Origin: Burkholderiales bacterium
Lineage (GTDB): Bacteria; Pseudomonadota; Gammaproteobacteria; Burkholderiales; Casimicrobiaceae
Assembly (NCBI GenBank): GCA_015075645.1
Contig: JABTUF010000005.1
Location: forward strand, 62,001-126,000
Direction of reading: 5' to 3'
Length of the DNA: 64,000 bases
Within the stretch, counting starts at the first letter, position 1. Each line of letters starts with the position of its first letter. Below are positions 28,543 through 37,261 of the stretch, in pieces. Made by a program: the position numbers and the translations under genes. Under the pieces are notes generated by a model. The model worked only from the letters and a program-made list of their open reading frames with translations. It searched no databases and was not told the DNA's origin.

Positions 28543-30327
28543 GTGGATGCGCCCGCCTCCGCGCTCGGGACGACCTCTCCGCTCGCCCGCGCGCGCGCCG
28601 ACCAGGTCGCGACGCTCTATGCGGGTTGGCCACGGGCCACCGCCTCGATGCTGTTCGGCGCGGCGCTGTACTGCCTCGTGCTCGGCAGCGAAGCACCCGC
28701 GTCGCTGATGATCGCCTGGGTGGCGCTGATCGCGGCGAACCAGGCCTGGCGTGCGCTCCTCGTCCGGGCGTGGCTCGCGGCGCGGCCCGGACTCTCCGCC
28801 GCACGGCGCTGGGGACGCTACTGGTCGATGGGGTCGGCGGCCGCGGGCGCGCTGTGGGGCGCCGCCGCGGTGGCGATGTTTCCGCCCTCGCCACCGCACC
28901 AGGCATTGTCGATCGTGTGCCTGTTCGGCGTCGTGCTCGGCGGACTCAACCTCACGGCGGTGTACAAGCCGGCGTTCTACGGCTTCGTACTCCCGGCGCT
29001 GGTGCCGCTCGTCGTGCGCGTGGGCCTGGAGGGCGATCCGGTGCACCTGTCGACCGCGATCGTGATGTCGGTCGTGCTGGGCTTCGTCCTCGCGTTCGGC
29101 CACCGGCTGAACGACGTTCTCACCGACGCGCTCGCGACGCGGCACCGCAACACCGACCTCATCGCCGAACTCAAGGCCCGCACCCGCGCCGCGCTCGACG
29201 CCCGCGCCGCCGCGGAGAACGCCGATCGCGCGAAGAGCCAGTTGCTCGCGGCCGCGAGTCACGACCTGCGCCAGCCGCTGCATGCCCTCGGCCTCTTCGT
29301 CGCCGCACTCGCACGACGCACGCGCGACGCCGACCTCGCGCCGCTCGTCGCGAGCGTGAGCGCCGCCCTGGGCGCGCTCGAGGCGCAGTTCGCGCAACTG
29401 ATCGACCTGTCGCGCCTGGAAGCCGGCGCGCTCGAGCCCACGCGCGAACGCGTGCCTCTCGCACCGCTCTTCGCCCGCGTCGGCGAGGAATTCGGCGTCG
29501 AAGCCGCGGCACGCGGCCTCGCACTGGTGGTCGCGCGCACGCGCCTCGCGGTCGAGTCCGACCCCGTGCTGCTCGAACGGATGCTGCGCAACCTGGTGTC
29601 GAACGCGCTTCGCTACACACGCGCCGGCGGCGTCGTGGTCGGCGCGCGCCGCAGGGGAGCGGAAGTCGCGATCGAGGTCGTCGACAGCGGTGTCGGCATC
29701 GCATCCGAACATCGCGACCGGATCTTCGACGAATTCTTCCAGGTGCCGGGGCGCGCGGACCGCCCGCATCCCGGAGGCATGGGTCTCGGGCTCGCCATCG
29801 TGCGGCGTTTCGCCGCCCTGCTCGGGCACCGCCTGGCGCTCGTCAGCCGCCCGGGGCACGGCTCGCGCTTCTCCATCGTCGCGCCGCGTGCCGCCGACGC
29901 GCCGCCGATGCGCGCGCGCGCGGGCCATCGTTCCGAGTCGCTCGCCGGCGCATGCATCGCCGTGATCGACGACGACCCCGCGGCGGTCGAGGGACTGCGC
30001 GCGCTCTTCTCGAGCTGGGGCGCGGACGTCGCGGGCGGCGCGCACGCGGACGACGTCCTCGCGGCGCTGGGCGAGGTCGAACGCTATCCGGACCTCATCA
30101 TCGCCGACCTGCGCCTCGCCGGCGAGGCGAGCGGCCTCGCGGCGATCGAACGGTTGCGGCGCGAATTCGGCGAGCCGGTGCCCGCACTCGTGGTCAGCGG
30201 CGATCTGCGCGAAGTCGCGGCACGCGAGGTGCGGGAGGCCGGCCATCTGCTCCTGCCCAAGCCGGTCGTGCCGGCGTCGCTCGAGGCGGCGGCGTCGAAT
30301 CTCGTCGCAGGACTCGCCGCGCGCTGA
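28543..30327 (+). CDS. Hybrid sensor histidine kinase with C-terminal receiver
   Basis: A 594-residue membrane kinase. GTG 28543, 8 bases after the regulator stop, is the likely start. Residues about 25-190 contain several membrane spans without a large periplasmic sensor, then a coiled coil (TDLIAELKARTRAALDARAAAENADRAKSQ), the HisKA box AASHDLRQPLHALGLF with phospho-His near 243, the ATP-binding boxes LRNLVSNALRYT, DSGVGI and GMGLGLAIV, and a C-terminal receiver (from about 467, CIAVIDDDPAAVEGL) with Asp in IIADLRLAGEASGL. The arrangement matches kinases paired with NarL-type regulators. The signal is unknown. Confidence 0.93.
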   Translation: MDAPASALGTTSPLARARADQVATLYAGWPRATASMLFGAALYCLVLGSEAPASLMIAWVALIAANQAWRALLVRAWLAARPGLSAARRWGRYWSMGSAAAGALWGAAAVAMFPPSPPHQALSIVCLFGVVLGGLNLTAVYKPAFYGFVLPALVPLVVRVGLEGDPVHLSTAIVMSVVLGFVLAFGHRLNDVLTDALATRHRNTDLIAELKARTRAALDARAAAENADRAKSQLLAAASHDLRQPLHALGLFVAALARRTRDADLAPLVASVSAALGALEAQFAQLIDLSRLEAGALEPTRERVPLAPLFARVGEEFGVEAAARGLALVVARTRLAVESDPVLLERMLRNLVSNALRYTRAGGVVVGARRRGAEVAIEVVDSGVGIASEHRDRIFDEFFQVPGRADRPHPGGMGLGLAIVRRFAALLGHRLALVSRPGHGSRFSIVAPRAADAPPMRARAGHRSESLAGACIAVIDDDPAAVEGLRALFSSWGADVAGGAHADDVLAALGEVERYPDLIIADLRLAGEASGLAAIERLRREFGEPVPALVVSGDLREVAAREVREAGHLLLPKPVVPASLEAAASNLVAGLAAR

Positions 30328-30344
30328 GCGGGGTCCCGAACGCG

Positions 30345-30375
30345 CGACGCCGGTCGGGAATGCCGACCGGCGTCG
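30345..30375. terminator. Perfect 13-bp hairpin between convergent genes
   Basis: CGACGCCGGTCGG (30345-30357) pairs with CCGACCGGCGTCG (30363-30375) around a 5-base loop. It lies between the kinase gene (plus) and the DUF1501 gene (minus), so it can serve both as a terminator, although no U-run follows. Confidence 0.7.
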
Positions 30376-30383
30376 TGGAAGTT

Positions 30384-30443
30384 GCGGTCCTGCACCGGCG
30401 TCGCGGGGGGCGCTCCGCCGGGAGGGTGGGGCTGCAGGACCGC
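30384..30443. terminator. Second inverted repeat between convergent genes
   Basis: GCGGTCCTGCA (30384-30394) is the exact reverse complement of TGCAGGACCGC (30433-30443), with a 38-base G-rich loop. It is next to the 13-bp hairpin and probably adds to termination of the minus-strand DUF1501 transcript. Confidence 0.5.
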
Positions 30444-30464
30444 GGGGGCCGTTGATCGCCTCGG

Positions 30465-31850
30465 TCAGAGGAATCCGACGTTGCGCACGCCCGCCGACCA
30501 GTTGGCGAGGTTCGGGAACGCGTAGGAAATGTCGGAGGACGACATGCCGAACCACGTCGCGAGCGTGTTGCCGATCTGGTCGACCGACGTCGTCGGCAGC
30601 CAGGCGCCGTTGCTGCCGGTGTCGTCGGCGCCCTTGAGCACGAGGGCCGGGTAGGTGCCGTAGATGTCGCCGCCCTTCACCGCGCCGCCCATCACGAGAT
30701 AGTTGCCGCCGTAGGCGTGGTCGGTTCCGATCGACTGGTTGCCGATGAAGGTGCGGTTGAAGTCCGACATCGTGAACGTCGTGACCATGTTGGCGACGCC
30801 CGCGTCGACCGTGTACTTGTAGAACGCCGCCATCGCCTGCGACATCTGGGTGAGCAGGTTGCCCTCGGCGGTCAGGATGTTCGCGTGCGTGTCCCAGCCG
30901 CCGATGTTCACCATGAAGAACTGGCGCTTGACCCCGAGCGTGGCGCGCGCCTCGATCAGGCGCGCGACCTGCCGAAGCTGTTGCGCGAGCCCGGTGTTGA
31001 GCAGCGCCCCGTCCACGGTGAACGCGTTGGTGATGACCGACGGCGCCGGGTTGGCGGTCAGGAACGGGTTGGCGGCCTCCGCTGCGACGAGCGCGTCCTC
31101 GAGGATCGAGGCGGCCGCGTCGAACAGCGTGCTCCCGCCGCCCGTGCCCATCAGGGCGCGCAATGCGTTGTAGCGCGCCATGCTGACCGGGTCGCCGCCC
31201 TGTCCGGAGAGCAGGACGCCGCCGTTGCTCGGGATCACGAACGGCGTCGTGTCATGGCCGGAATTGAAGAGTTGCGTGCCGGACACCGACACCATCGTCG
31301 GCACCTTCTGGCCAGCGTTCTTCGCGACCAGCTTGTCGGCCAGGCGCCCGCCCCAGCCGGTCTTGATGATGTCGGTGGGCAGAAGGCCCTGCCAGAGCAT
31401 CTGCTGGTCCGAGTGCGAGAACAGGTTGGGCGGCCGGTTCTTGCCGGCCTTGTAGTCGGCCATCGTGATCGGCGCGATCAGCGTGCCGGCATTCGCCACC
31501 ACCGCGAGCTTGTCGGCATCGTAGAGCGCCTTGAGCGGCGCCATGTTCGGGTGGAAGCCGTATTGCTTGCCGCCCTGCCGCGCCGCGCTCACGACCAGCA
31601 GCTGGTCCTCGGGAATGCCGACCTGCGACGCCGCGGTCCGGACGAGGCCGTACTGCGCGTAGTCGGACTTCGGCACGATCATGTTGTTGCTGTCCGCGCC
31701 CCCGAACTGGAACAGGCAGACCAGCGCCTTGTAGTCGCCTCCGGACTGCGCCTGCGCGGACGGAATGCCGTAGCGGCCGAAGCTGCCGGCCATCGCCGCG
31801 CCGGTGAGCGCGCTCGTGCGTGCGAGGAATTGTCGGCGGTTCGTGCTCAT
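30465..31850 (-). CDS. DUF1501 (sulfatase-like) Tat-exported protein, copy 1
   Basis: A 461-residue protein. It starts MSTNRRQFLARTSALTGAAMAG, a twin-arginine export signal, and then shows DYKALVCLFQFGGADSNNMIVP, the opening of DUF1501, a member of the alkaline phosphatase/sulfatase-like superfamily. Later blocks such as FSHSDQQMLWQG, GWGGRLADKL, GGWDTHANIL and GTDHAYGGNYLVMGGAVKGGDIYG are family signatures. It starts 2 bases after the stop of the large DUF1800 gene, so the pair is translated together. No enzyme activity is established for this family. Confidence 0.93.
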   Translation of the reverse strand: MSTNRRQFLARTSALTGAAMAGSFGRYGIPSAQAQSGGDYKALVCLFQFGGADSNNMIVPKSDYAQYGLVRTAASQVGIPEDQLLVVSAARQGGKQYGFHPNMAPLKALYDADKLAVVANAGTLIAPITMADYKAGKNRPPNLFSHSDQQMLWQGLLPTDIIKTGWGGRLADKLVAKNAGQKVPTMVSVSGTQLFNSGHDTTPFVIPSNGGVLLSGQGGDPVSMARYNALRALMGTGGGSTLFDAAASILEDALVAAEAANPFLTANPAPSVITNAFTVDGALLNTGLAQQLRQVARLIEARATLGVKRQFFMVNIGGWDTHANILTAEGNLLTQMSQAMAAFYKYTVDAGVANMVTTFTMSDFNRTFIGNQSIGTDHAYGGNYLVMGGAVKGGDIYGTYPALVLKGADDTGSNGAWLPTTSVDQIGNTLATWFGMSSSDISYAFPNLANWSAGVRNVGFL

Positions 31851-31852
31851 GG

Positions 31853-34800
31853 TCAGCGCTGGATCTGGTAGTGGTTCGACGCGGCGATCAGGTAGGTCGC
31901 CATCCGGGCCCGGTCCGTCTTCTGCTGCGCGGTCGGCGTCGCCGAGAGCGCGATCGCGTTGACGGCGGTGATCACCGCGGTGCGCGCCTCGGCGGGCAGC
32001 GGACCGCCCAGCAGCACCTCGCTCACCTTGTCGGTCAGGAGCGCGGCGTCGGTCGCGAGCGGCTCGAACTGGATCGTGTTGAGCCTCGTTCCCGTCGCAT
32101 CGGCGAGATTCGCGTCCGGCGAGATGCCGCCGTACACCAGCGAGTACACGAGGTTGGTCCGCGCGACCGCGGCGTTGCTGTTGAAGATCCCGAACTCGGG
32201 CGCGAGGATCGACGTGCCGGGAATCGTCGCGTCCGGCGGGAAGTAGTTGAACACGGAGGGCGCGTAGTACGGCCGCTGCGCCAGGTTCGCCGCCCGGTCG
32301 CCGAGTGCGGATCCGTCGGTGACGCCGTTCAAGGCCCGCACCAGGCCGGTGATCATCAGCACCGGTTCGCGCAGCGTGCCGAACGCCGGGTCGGTCTTCG
32401 CGGGGCCGCGCGCCTCGGGGTCGAGCAGGATGGCCCGCACCACCGCCTTCAGATCGCCGCGAACCCCAGAGCCGTTGTTCGCGAACTTCGCGGCGACGCG
32501 CTGCACGTAGGCCGGCGTCGGATTGCCGGTGACCAGGCGCTGGATGAGCTGCTTGCTGATGAACGGCCCGGTGTTCGGGTGCATGAAGGCGTTCTTGACC
32601 GCGCCGTCGATGTCCTGCTGCGGCGTCTGGCCGGCGGGCAGCACCGTCGGATTCGCGTTGCCGTCCGACGTGACGTCGAGGAGCGTCTTCGCGTCCGTGT
32701 CGTGGCCGGTGGTCGCGGTCCCCGGGTACACGCCCATGTCGGCCCCGTAGTAGACGCCGTTCTTCTTCGTGATCGGGCTCCCGTCCGGGTTCGCGTAGGT
32801 GTATCCGGTGAACACCCGCGCGAACTGCTTGATGTCGTCCTGGTCGTAGGTCGAGATCTCCTCGTCGTTCGCGTCGAGGAGCGGCGTCCCGTCCGACTTG
32901 AGCTCGATGAGGCCGATGCTGAAGAGCTGCAGGATCTCGCGCGCGTAGTTCTCGTTCGGCACGCGGCCCTTCGCGGCGTCGGGACGGTCGTTGTTCACCG
33001 AGTCGAGCCAGTTGCCCATCGCCGGCGACAGCGTGATCCGGCGGAGGATGGTCTCGAAGTTGCCGAACGCCTCCTCGAACATGATCTGCTGGTAGCGCGC
33101 CATCACGTGCGCCTTCGACAGGTCGTTCTCGATCCCCGAGATCACGAGGATCTGCGAGAGCGCCCAGGCGACGCGCTGCCGGAGCTGGTCGGGCCTGGTC
33201 ATCGCGTTGGTGAAGAAATCGCGCTGCACCATCGCGAGCGAGAGGTGGTCGCGAACGCAGGTCGCCGGGGCCGAGTTAGACGGATAGCTCTGGCCGAGCG
33301 GATCCTTGGTCGTGCAGTCGTCGGACTCCCTCAGCTGGATGCGGTTGTATCGCGTCGACGGGTAGCCCGACGACAGGGGTTTCGCGAGCTGGTCGTCGAC
33401 CCAGGCGGTGACGCCTCCCTTCGCGGCGACGTTCGCCGCCTCCGCCTGCGACGCGCCGAAGGTGGCCTGGTTCAGCAGGCGCCAGACGTCCGCGCTGCGG
33501 GGCGCGGATGCCGGCGGCGTCTGCGCCGAGACCACCTGGTCCAGCGTCGTGCTGACGTTGCCGGTGTTGTCGGTCGCGTCGGCGCGGTAGCGGGTCTGGC
33601 CGTTCGCGGCGATCGCGTCGGTCATCGTGAACGGGGCCGCGGTCTTCTCGCCGATGTTCGCGCCGTTGCGGTAGAAGCGAACCCGGGTGATCGTTCCGTC
33701 CGGGTCGGCGGCGGTGGCCGTCAGCGTCACCGTCGCGGGCTGCATGACCAGCGTCTGCGAGAGCGAGAGCGACACGGTCGGCTTCTTGTTGAGCTGCTGC
33801 GCGTTGCCCGAGGTGACGTCGATTTCCGCGGTCGACGTGGACGCGCCCTTGTTGTCGTAGGCCGTCGCCTTGAACTTGTAGACGCCGGGCACGGTGGTCG
33901 TGTAGGCGAAGGTGTAGGGCGGCGTGGTGATGTCCGCGCGTTGCGTGCCGTTCTGGTAGATCCGCACCCGCGCGATCGTGCCGTCGTCGTCGCTCGCCGT
34001 CGCGGTCATCGTCACCGTGCCCGGGAACGGGATCTGGGTGCTCGACACGCTCAGCGACACTTTCGGCGCGATGTTGGTCGTCGATCCGACCGACACGTTG
34101 ACGTCGGCGCTCGTCGCGGTCGCGCCGAGATTGTCGGTGGCGATGGCGGTGAACCGGTAGACCGCGTTCGACGGCGCGTTGAACGTGGTCTTGAACGGCG
34201 CGGAAGTCACTTCGGCGATCTTGGTGCCGTTCTGGTAGAAGGCGACCTTGGCGATCGTTCCGTCCTCGTCGGTCGCATTCGCGGTGAGCATGATGGCGCC
34301 GGGCCCGGGGAGCGAATCCGGCGAGGCCGCCAGCGTCACCTTGGGCGCCGCATTGGCGCCGGGACCGACCAGGACGGACTTCTGCGGCGACGACGCGGAG
34401 GCGCCCTTGTCGTCGTACGCGGTGGCGCTGAACCGGTAGAGCTTCGCGGTCGCTGCGTTGTAGTTGAGGACGAACGGCGAGGAGGTGACCTCGCCGATCT
34501 TCGAACCGTTGTCGAAGAACACGACCTTCGTGACCGTGCCGTCGTTGTCGACCGCCGTGGCGGTGAGCGTCAGCTGCCCGGGCGAGGGCAGCGAATCGGG
34601 CGACACCGAGATCGTCACCATCGGCGGCTGGTTGGTCGACGACGAACCCGCGGTCACGTTGACCGTGCTGCTCGAACCCGGCATGCCGAGATTGTCGTAC
34701 GCCACCGCGCGGAAACCGTAGGTCCCCGGCTCGGTGATCGGGAAATTCATCGTGTGCGGCGCGACGAGGGTCGTGCCGATCAGGTCGGAGCCGAGGTAGT

Positions 34801-35485
34801 ACTCGACCCGCATCACGGAACCATCGCTGTCGGTCGCGGTCGCCGTGAGCGTCACGATGGCGGGCACGGTCGGGACGCTGCCGGGCGACACCGTCAGCTT
34901 GGTGACCGGCGCCTGGTTGACCGGCGTCGCGCCACCGGCCGGAAGCACCTGGTAGGCCACGCCCTCGTACATGAACGACGGATAGCTCTTCAGCACCAGG
35001 TCGCGCTCGGCGGTGTTGGTGGTGAAGAAGTGCGCGCCGGTCGCGCCGTTGAAGAACCGGTAGAGCGGAACGCTGCCGGGGCCCGCGGAGGCGGGCGCCC
35101 AGTAGGCGGGACCTTCGAACGCGAACACCGGATAGGTCGCGAGGACGAAGTTCTTCTCGGATTCCGACTGGGTGTAGAAGTGCGTGCCGGTCCGGGTGTT
35201 GAAGAACCGGTACACGGGCAGGTTGCCCGACTTGGCGCTCGGGTACGCGAAGTACGCGGGGCCTTCGTAGAGGAACTGTGGATAGCGCGCGAGCACGAAA
35301 TCGCGCTCCGCCTGATTGATCGTGTAGAAGTGCGTGCCGGTCTGCGAGTTGAAGAACCGGAACACCGGAGACGCCGTCTGCGCCGCAGCGGTCCCCGCGA
35401 TGGCGCCAAGCGCCAGCGAGACGGCCGCGATGAACGCGCGCACGGACGCGCGGGGTGTGCGTGGATTGCCCTGGGCCTGACGCAT
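31853..35485 (-). CDS. DUF1800 protein with three DUF5648-like and five Ig-like repeats
   Basis: A 1210-residue secreted protein; ATG 35485 is fixed by a GGGGAGG site and gives a signal peptide ending near residue 36. Residues about 40-180 hold three repeats of the type VFRFFNSQTGTHFYT..ERDFVL..YPQFLYEG (DUF5648-like). About 185-640 are five Ig/PKD-like repeats of about 90 residues, each with TLTATATDxDGTVxxVxFYxNG and YxFxAxAYDNxG. The rest (from about 665, VWRLLNQATFGASQAEA) is DUF1800, with RQRVAWALSQILVISG and NENYAREILQLFSIGLIEL. It is translationally linked to a DUF1501 gene. Function unknown; an outer-surface role is inferred from the repeats. Confidence 0.92.
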   Translation of the reverse strand: MRQAQGNPRTPRASVRAFIAAVSLALGAIAGTAAAQTASPVFRFFNSQTGTHFYTINQAERDFVLARYPQFLYEGPAYFAYPSAKSGNLPVYRFFNTRTGTHFYTQSESEKNFVLATYPVFAFEGPAYWAPASAGPGSVPLYRFFNGATGAHFFTTNTAERDLVLKSYPSFMYEGVAYQVLPAGGATPVNQAPVTKLTVSPGSVPTVPAIVTLTATATDSDGSVMRVEYYLGSDLIGTTLVAPHTMNFPITEPGTYGFRAVAYDNLGMPGSSSTVNVTAGSSSTNQPPMVTISVSPDSLPSPGQLTLTATAVDNDGTVTKVVFFDNGSKIGEVTSSPFVLNYNAATAKLYRFSATAYDDKGASASSPQKSVLVGPGANAAPKVTLAASPDSLPGPGAIMLTANATDEDGTIAKVAFYQNGTKIAEVTSAPFKTTFNAPSNAVYRFTAIATDNLGATATSADVNVSVGSTTNIAPKVSLSVSSTQIPFPGTVTMTATASDDDGTIARVRIYQNGTQRADITTPPYTFAYTTTVPGVYKFKATAYDNKGASTSTAEIDVTSGNAQQLNKKPTVSLSLSQTLVMQPATVTLTATAADPDGTITRVRFYRNGANIGEKTAAPFTMTDAIAANGQTRYRADATDNTGNVSTTLDQVVSAQTPPASAPRSADVWRLLNQATFGASQAEAANVAAKGGVTAWVDDQLAKPLSSGYPSTRYNRIQLRESDDCTTKDPLGQSYPSNSAPATCVRDHLSLAMVQRDFFTNAMTRPDQLRQRVAWALSQILVISGIENDLSKAHVMARYQQIMFEEAFGNFETILRRITLSPAMGNWLDSVNNDRPDAAKGRVPNENYAREILQLFSIGLIELKSDGTPLLDANDEEISTYDQDDIKQFARVFTGYTYANPDGSPITKKNGVYYGADMGVYPGTATTGHDTDAKTLLDVTSDGNANPTVLPAGQTPQQDIDGAVKNAFMHPNTGPFISKQLIQRLVTGNPTPAYVQRVAAKFANNGSGVRGDLKAVVRAILLDPEARGPAKTDPAFGTLREPVLMITGLVRALNGVTDGSALGDRAANLAQRPYYAPSVFNYFPPDATIPGTSILAPEFGIFNSNAAVARTNLVYSLVYGGISPDANLADATGTRLNTIQFEPLATDAALLTDKVSEVLLGGPLPAEARTAVITAVNAIALSATPTAQQKTDRARMATYLIAASNHYQIQR

Positions 35486-35881
35486 CGCTACGGACCTCCC
35501 CTGCCGTGGTTTCCGCCGGATCGCCGCGATGCGCGCCGCGACCCGCATGGCGGATTATTCCATCGGCATAACTTGGGAATCAAGCCCCGTTCATCGATTC
35601 GGAGGTCAGCATGCCTCTGGAGGGAGCTTTCTGCGCTCTTCTCGTGAACGTTCGTCTATAACTTGTTGTTTCCACAACATGTATAGCCGTACATGCGACA
35701 TGGGTTCGTGCATCGTAACCCACACTTCATGACGCCAGAATCACCTGCATGCCCAAGGAGGGCGACCGATGGTGCGCGCGAGACGCCATGGCGGATCGCC
35801 GCCCGCCGGCGCCCGCGCAGGTTCGGCCGCCGGGACACAAAACAAATATGACGTGGGAATGGACCGGACGGGCGCGGCGGG
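35486..35881. promoter_or_regulatory. 396-base AT-richer gap upstream of the DUF1800/DUF1501 pair
   Basis: No gene is seen here. The stretch is less GC-rich than its surroundings (about 35570-35745) and should hold the promoter of the minus-strand DUF1800 gene. It contains an imperfect dyad around TATAACTTGTTG...CAACATGTATA (35657-35685) and a TGGGTT...AACCCA hairpin near 35700-35722. I cannot assign -10/-35 boxes with confidence. Confidence 0.4.
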
Positions 35882-37252
35882 TCAGCCGAGGAAGCCCAGG
35901 TCCTGCGCGGCGAACGCCGGGAGACTCGGGAATACCTGCGGAAGTTCGGCCGGCGGCACTCCGAACCACCGGGCGAGCGTCGCGCCGACCTGGTCGAGCG
36001 CGGTGGTCGGGATCCACTGCCCTTCGTCGCCGGCGTCGTCGGGGCCGCCGACGACGAGCGCCGGAAACGTCCCGTAGAACGCGCCGCCTTTCACCGCCCC
36101 GCCCATCACGAACTGATGGCTGCCCCACGCGTGGTCGGTCCCGTCGTTCGCGTTCACGCGGAAGGTGCGGCTGAAGTCCGACAGCGTGAACGTCGTCACC
36201 TGCGCCGCGACGCCCAGGGCGTCCACCGCGCGCTGGAAGGCCGCGAGCGCGGGGCCCAGCTCGTCGAGCCGCCGCGCGAGTTCACCGCGCTGGCTCGCGT
36301 GCGTGTCGTATCCGCCCATCGCGGTGAAGAACAGGTGGCGCCTGACGCCGAGCGCGGTGCGGCCGGCGATCAGCGTGGCGACGCGTCGCAGCTGGTCGGC
36401 GAGCCCGGAGTAGACGCCGTCGAACGCCGTGTCGACCACGGGCAGGTCGGCGTGGATCGCGCGGTTCACCGTCTCGGCGCTCTTGAGCGCGAGGTCCATC
36501 GTGTCGGCGGCCTTCGCGACGATGATGTTCTCGCGGTCGACCGCGAGGAGTTGCCGCATCGCGTCGAGCCGTATCCGGCCGTAGCCGGAGTCGGTGTCGC
36601 CGGCGAGGCCGTTGCCGCCGTCGTCGGGCAGCGCGAGCGGCACCGTCGTCTCGCCGACCGTGAAGAGCGCATCGCCGTCGAGCGAAATGACGCCGGGAAT
36701 CGCGAGCGTCGGGTTGCCCGCGCCGGTGCGATCGGCGATGCGCCCACCCCAGCCGGTGTTCACCAGCGCCCCCGGCACGAGCCCCTGCCACTGGAGCTGC
36801 TGGTCCGAGTGCGAGAACAGGTTGCGCGGCGCCCTGCCGCCGTTGAGGTAGCTCGCGCGCGTCAGCGGCCCGATGAGCGGCCCGGTGTTGCAGACGACGG
36901 CGAGCTTGCCGCCGGAGAACAGCGGCGCGAGGCCGCCGAGTTCGGGATGGAGGCCGAAGCGCGCGCCCGGCGACTTCGGCGTGATCGGCACCAGTTCGTC
37001 GCGCGAGAGCCCCATCGACGTGCGTCCGCGCACCGCGTCGTACGCGGCGTAGTCGTCGTAGGGTACGACCATGTCGTTGCTGTCGGCGCCGCCGTACAGG
37101 AAGACGCACACCAGCGCCTTGTAGTCGGGCGGAGGCACCTGCGCGCTCGCCCGCGGCAGCGCGAAGCTCGCGAGCCGCGGCACGAGGCCCGCGGCGGTGA
37201 TTCCGCCGGCCGACAGGAGCAGGCGGCGGCGGAGCGGGTCGATGTGTCGCAT
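35882..37252 (-). CDS. DUF1501 (sulfatase-like) Tat-exported protein, copy 2
   Basis: A 456-residue paralog of the DUF1501 protein at 30.5-31.8 kb. The N-terminus MRHIDPLRRRLLLSAGGITAAG is a twin-arginine signal; DYKALVCVFLYGGADSNDMVVP, FSHSDQQLQWQG, GWGGRIADRTG, GGYDTHASQRGEL and GTDHAWGSHQFVMGGAVKGGAFYG match the family. It starts 9 bases after the stop of the second DUF1800 gene. The two pairs lie head to tail and are diverged, so the duplication is not recent. Confidence 0.93.
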   Translation of the reverse strand: MRHIDPLRRRLLLSAGGITAAGLVPRLASFALPRASAQVPPPDYKALVCVFLYGGADSNDMVVPYDDYAAYDAVRGRTSMGLSRDELVPITPKSPGARFGLHPELGGLAPLFSGGKLAVVCNTGPLIGPLTRASYLNGGRAPRNLFSHSDQQLQWQGLVPGALVNTGWGGRIADRTGAGNPTLAIPGVISLDGDALFTVGETTVPLALPDDGGNGLAGDTDSGYGRIRLDAMRQLLAVDRENIIVAKAADTMDLALKSAETVNRAIHADLPVVDTAFDGVYSGLADQLRRVATLIAGRTALGVRRHLFFTAMGGYDTHASQRGELARRLDELGPALAAFQRAVDALGVAAQVTTFTLSDFSRTFRVNANDGTDHAWGSHQFVMGGAVKGGAFYGTFPALVVGGPDDAGDEGQWIPTTALDQVGATLARWFGVPPAELPQVFPSLPAFAAQDLGFLG

Positions 37253-37261
37253 GTCCTCGTC

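Noticed and set aside
31820..35647. Very long open frame on the plus strand opposite the DUF1800 gene
   Set aside because: It has an Arg/Val/Asp-rich composition typical of an antisense frame in high-GC DNA, no domain pattern, and lies exactly opposite a gene with strong family signatures.
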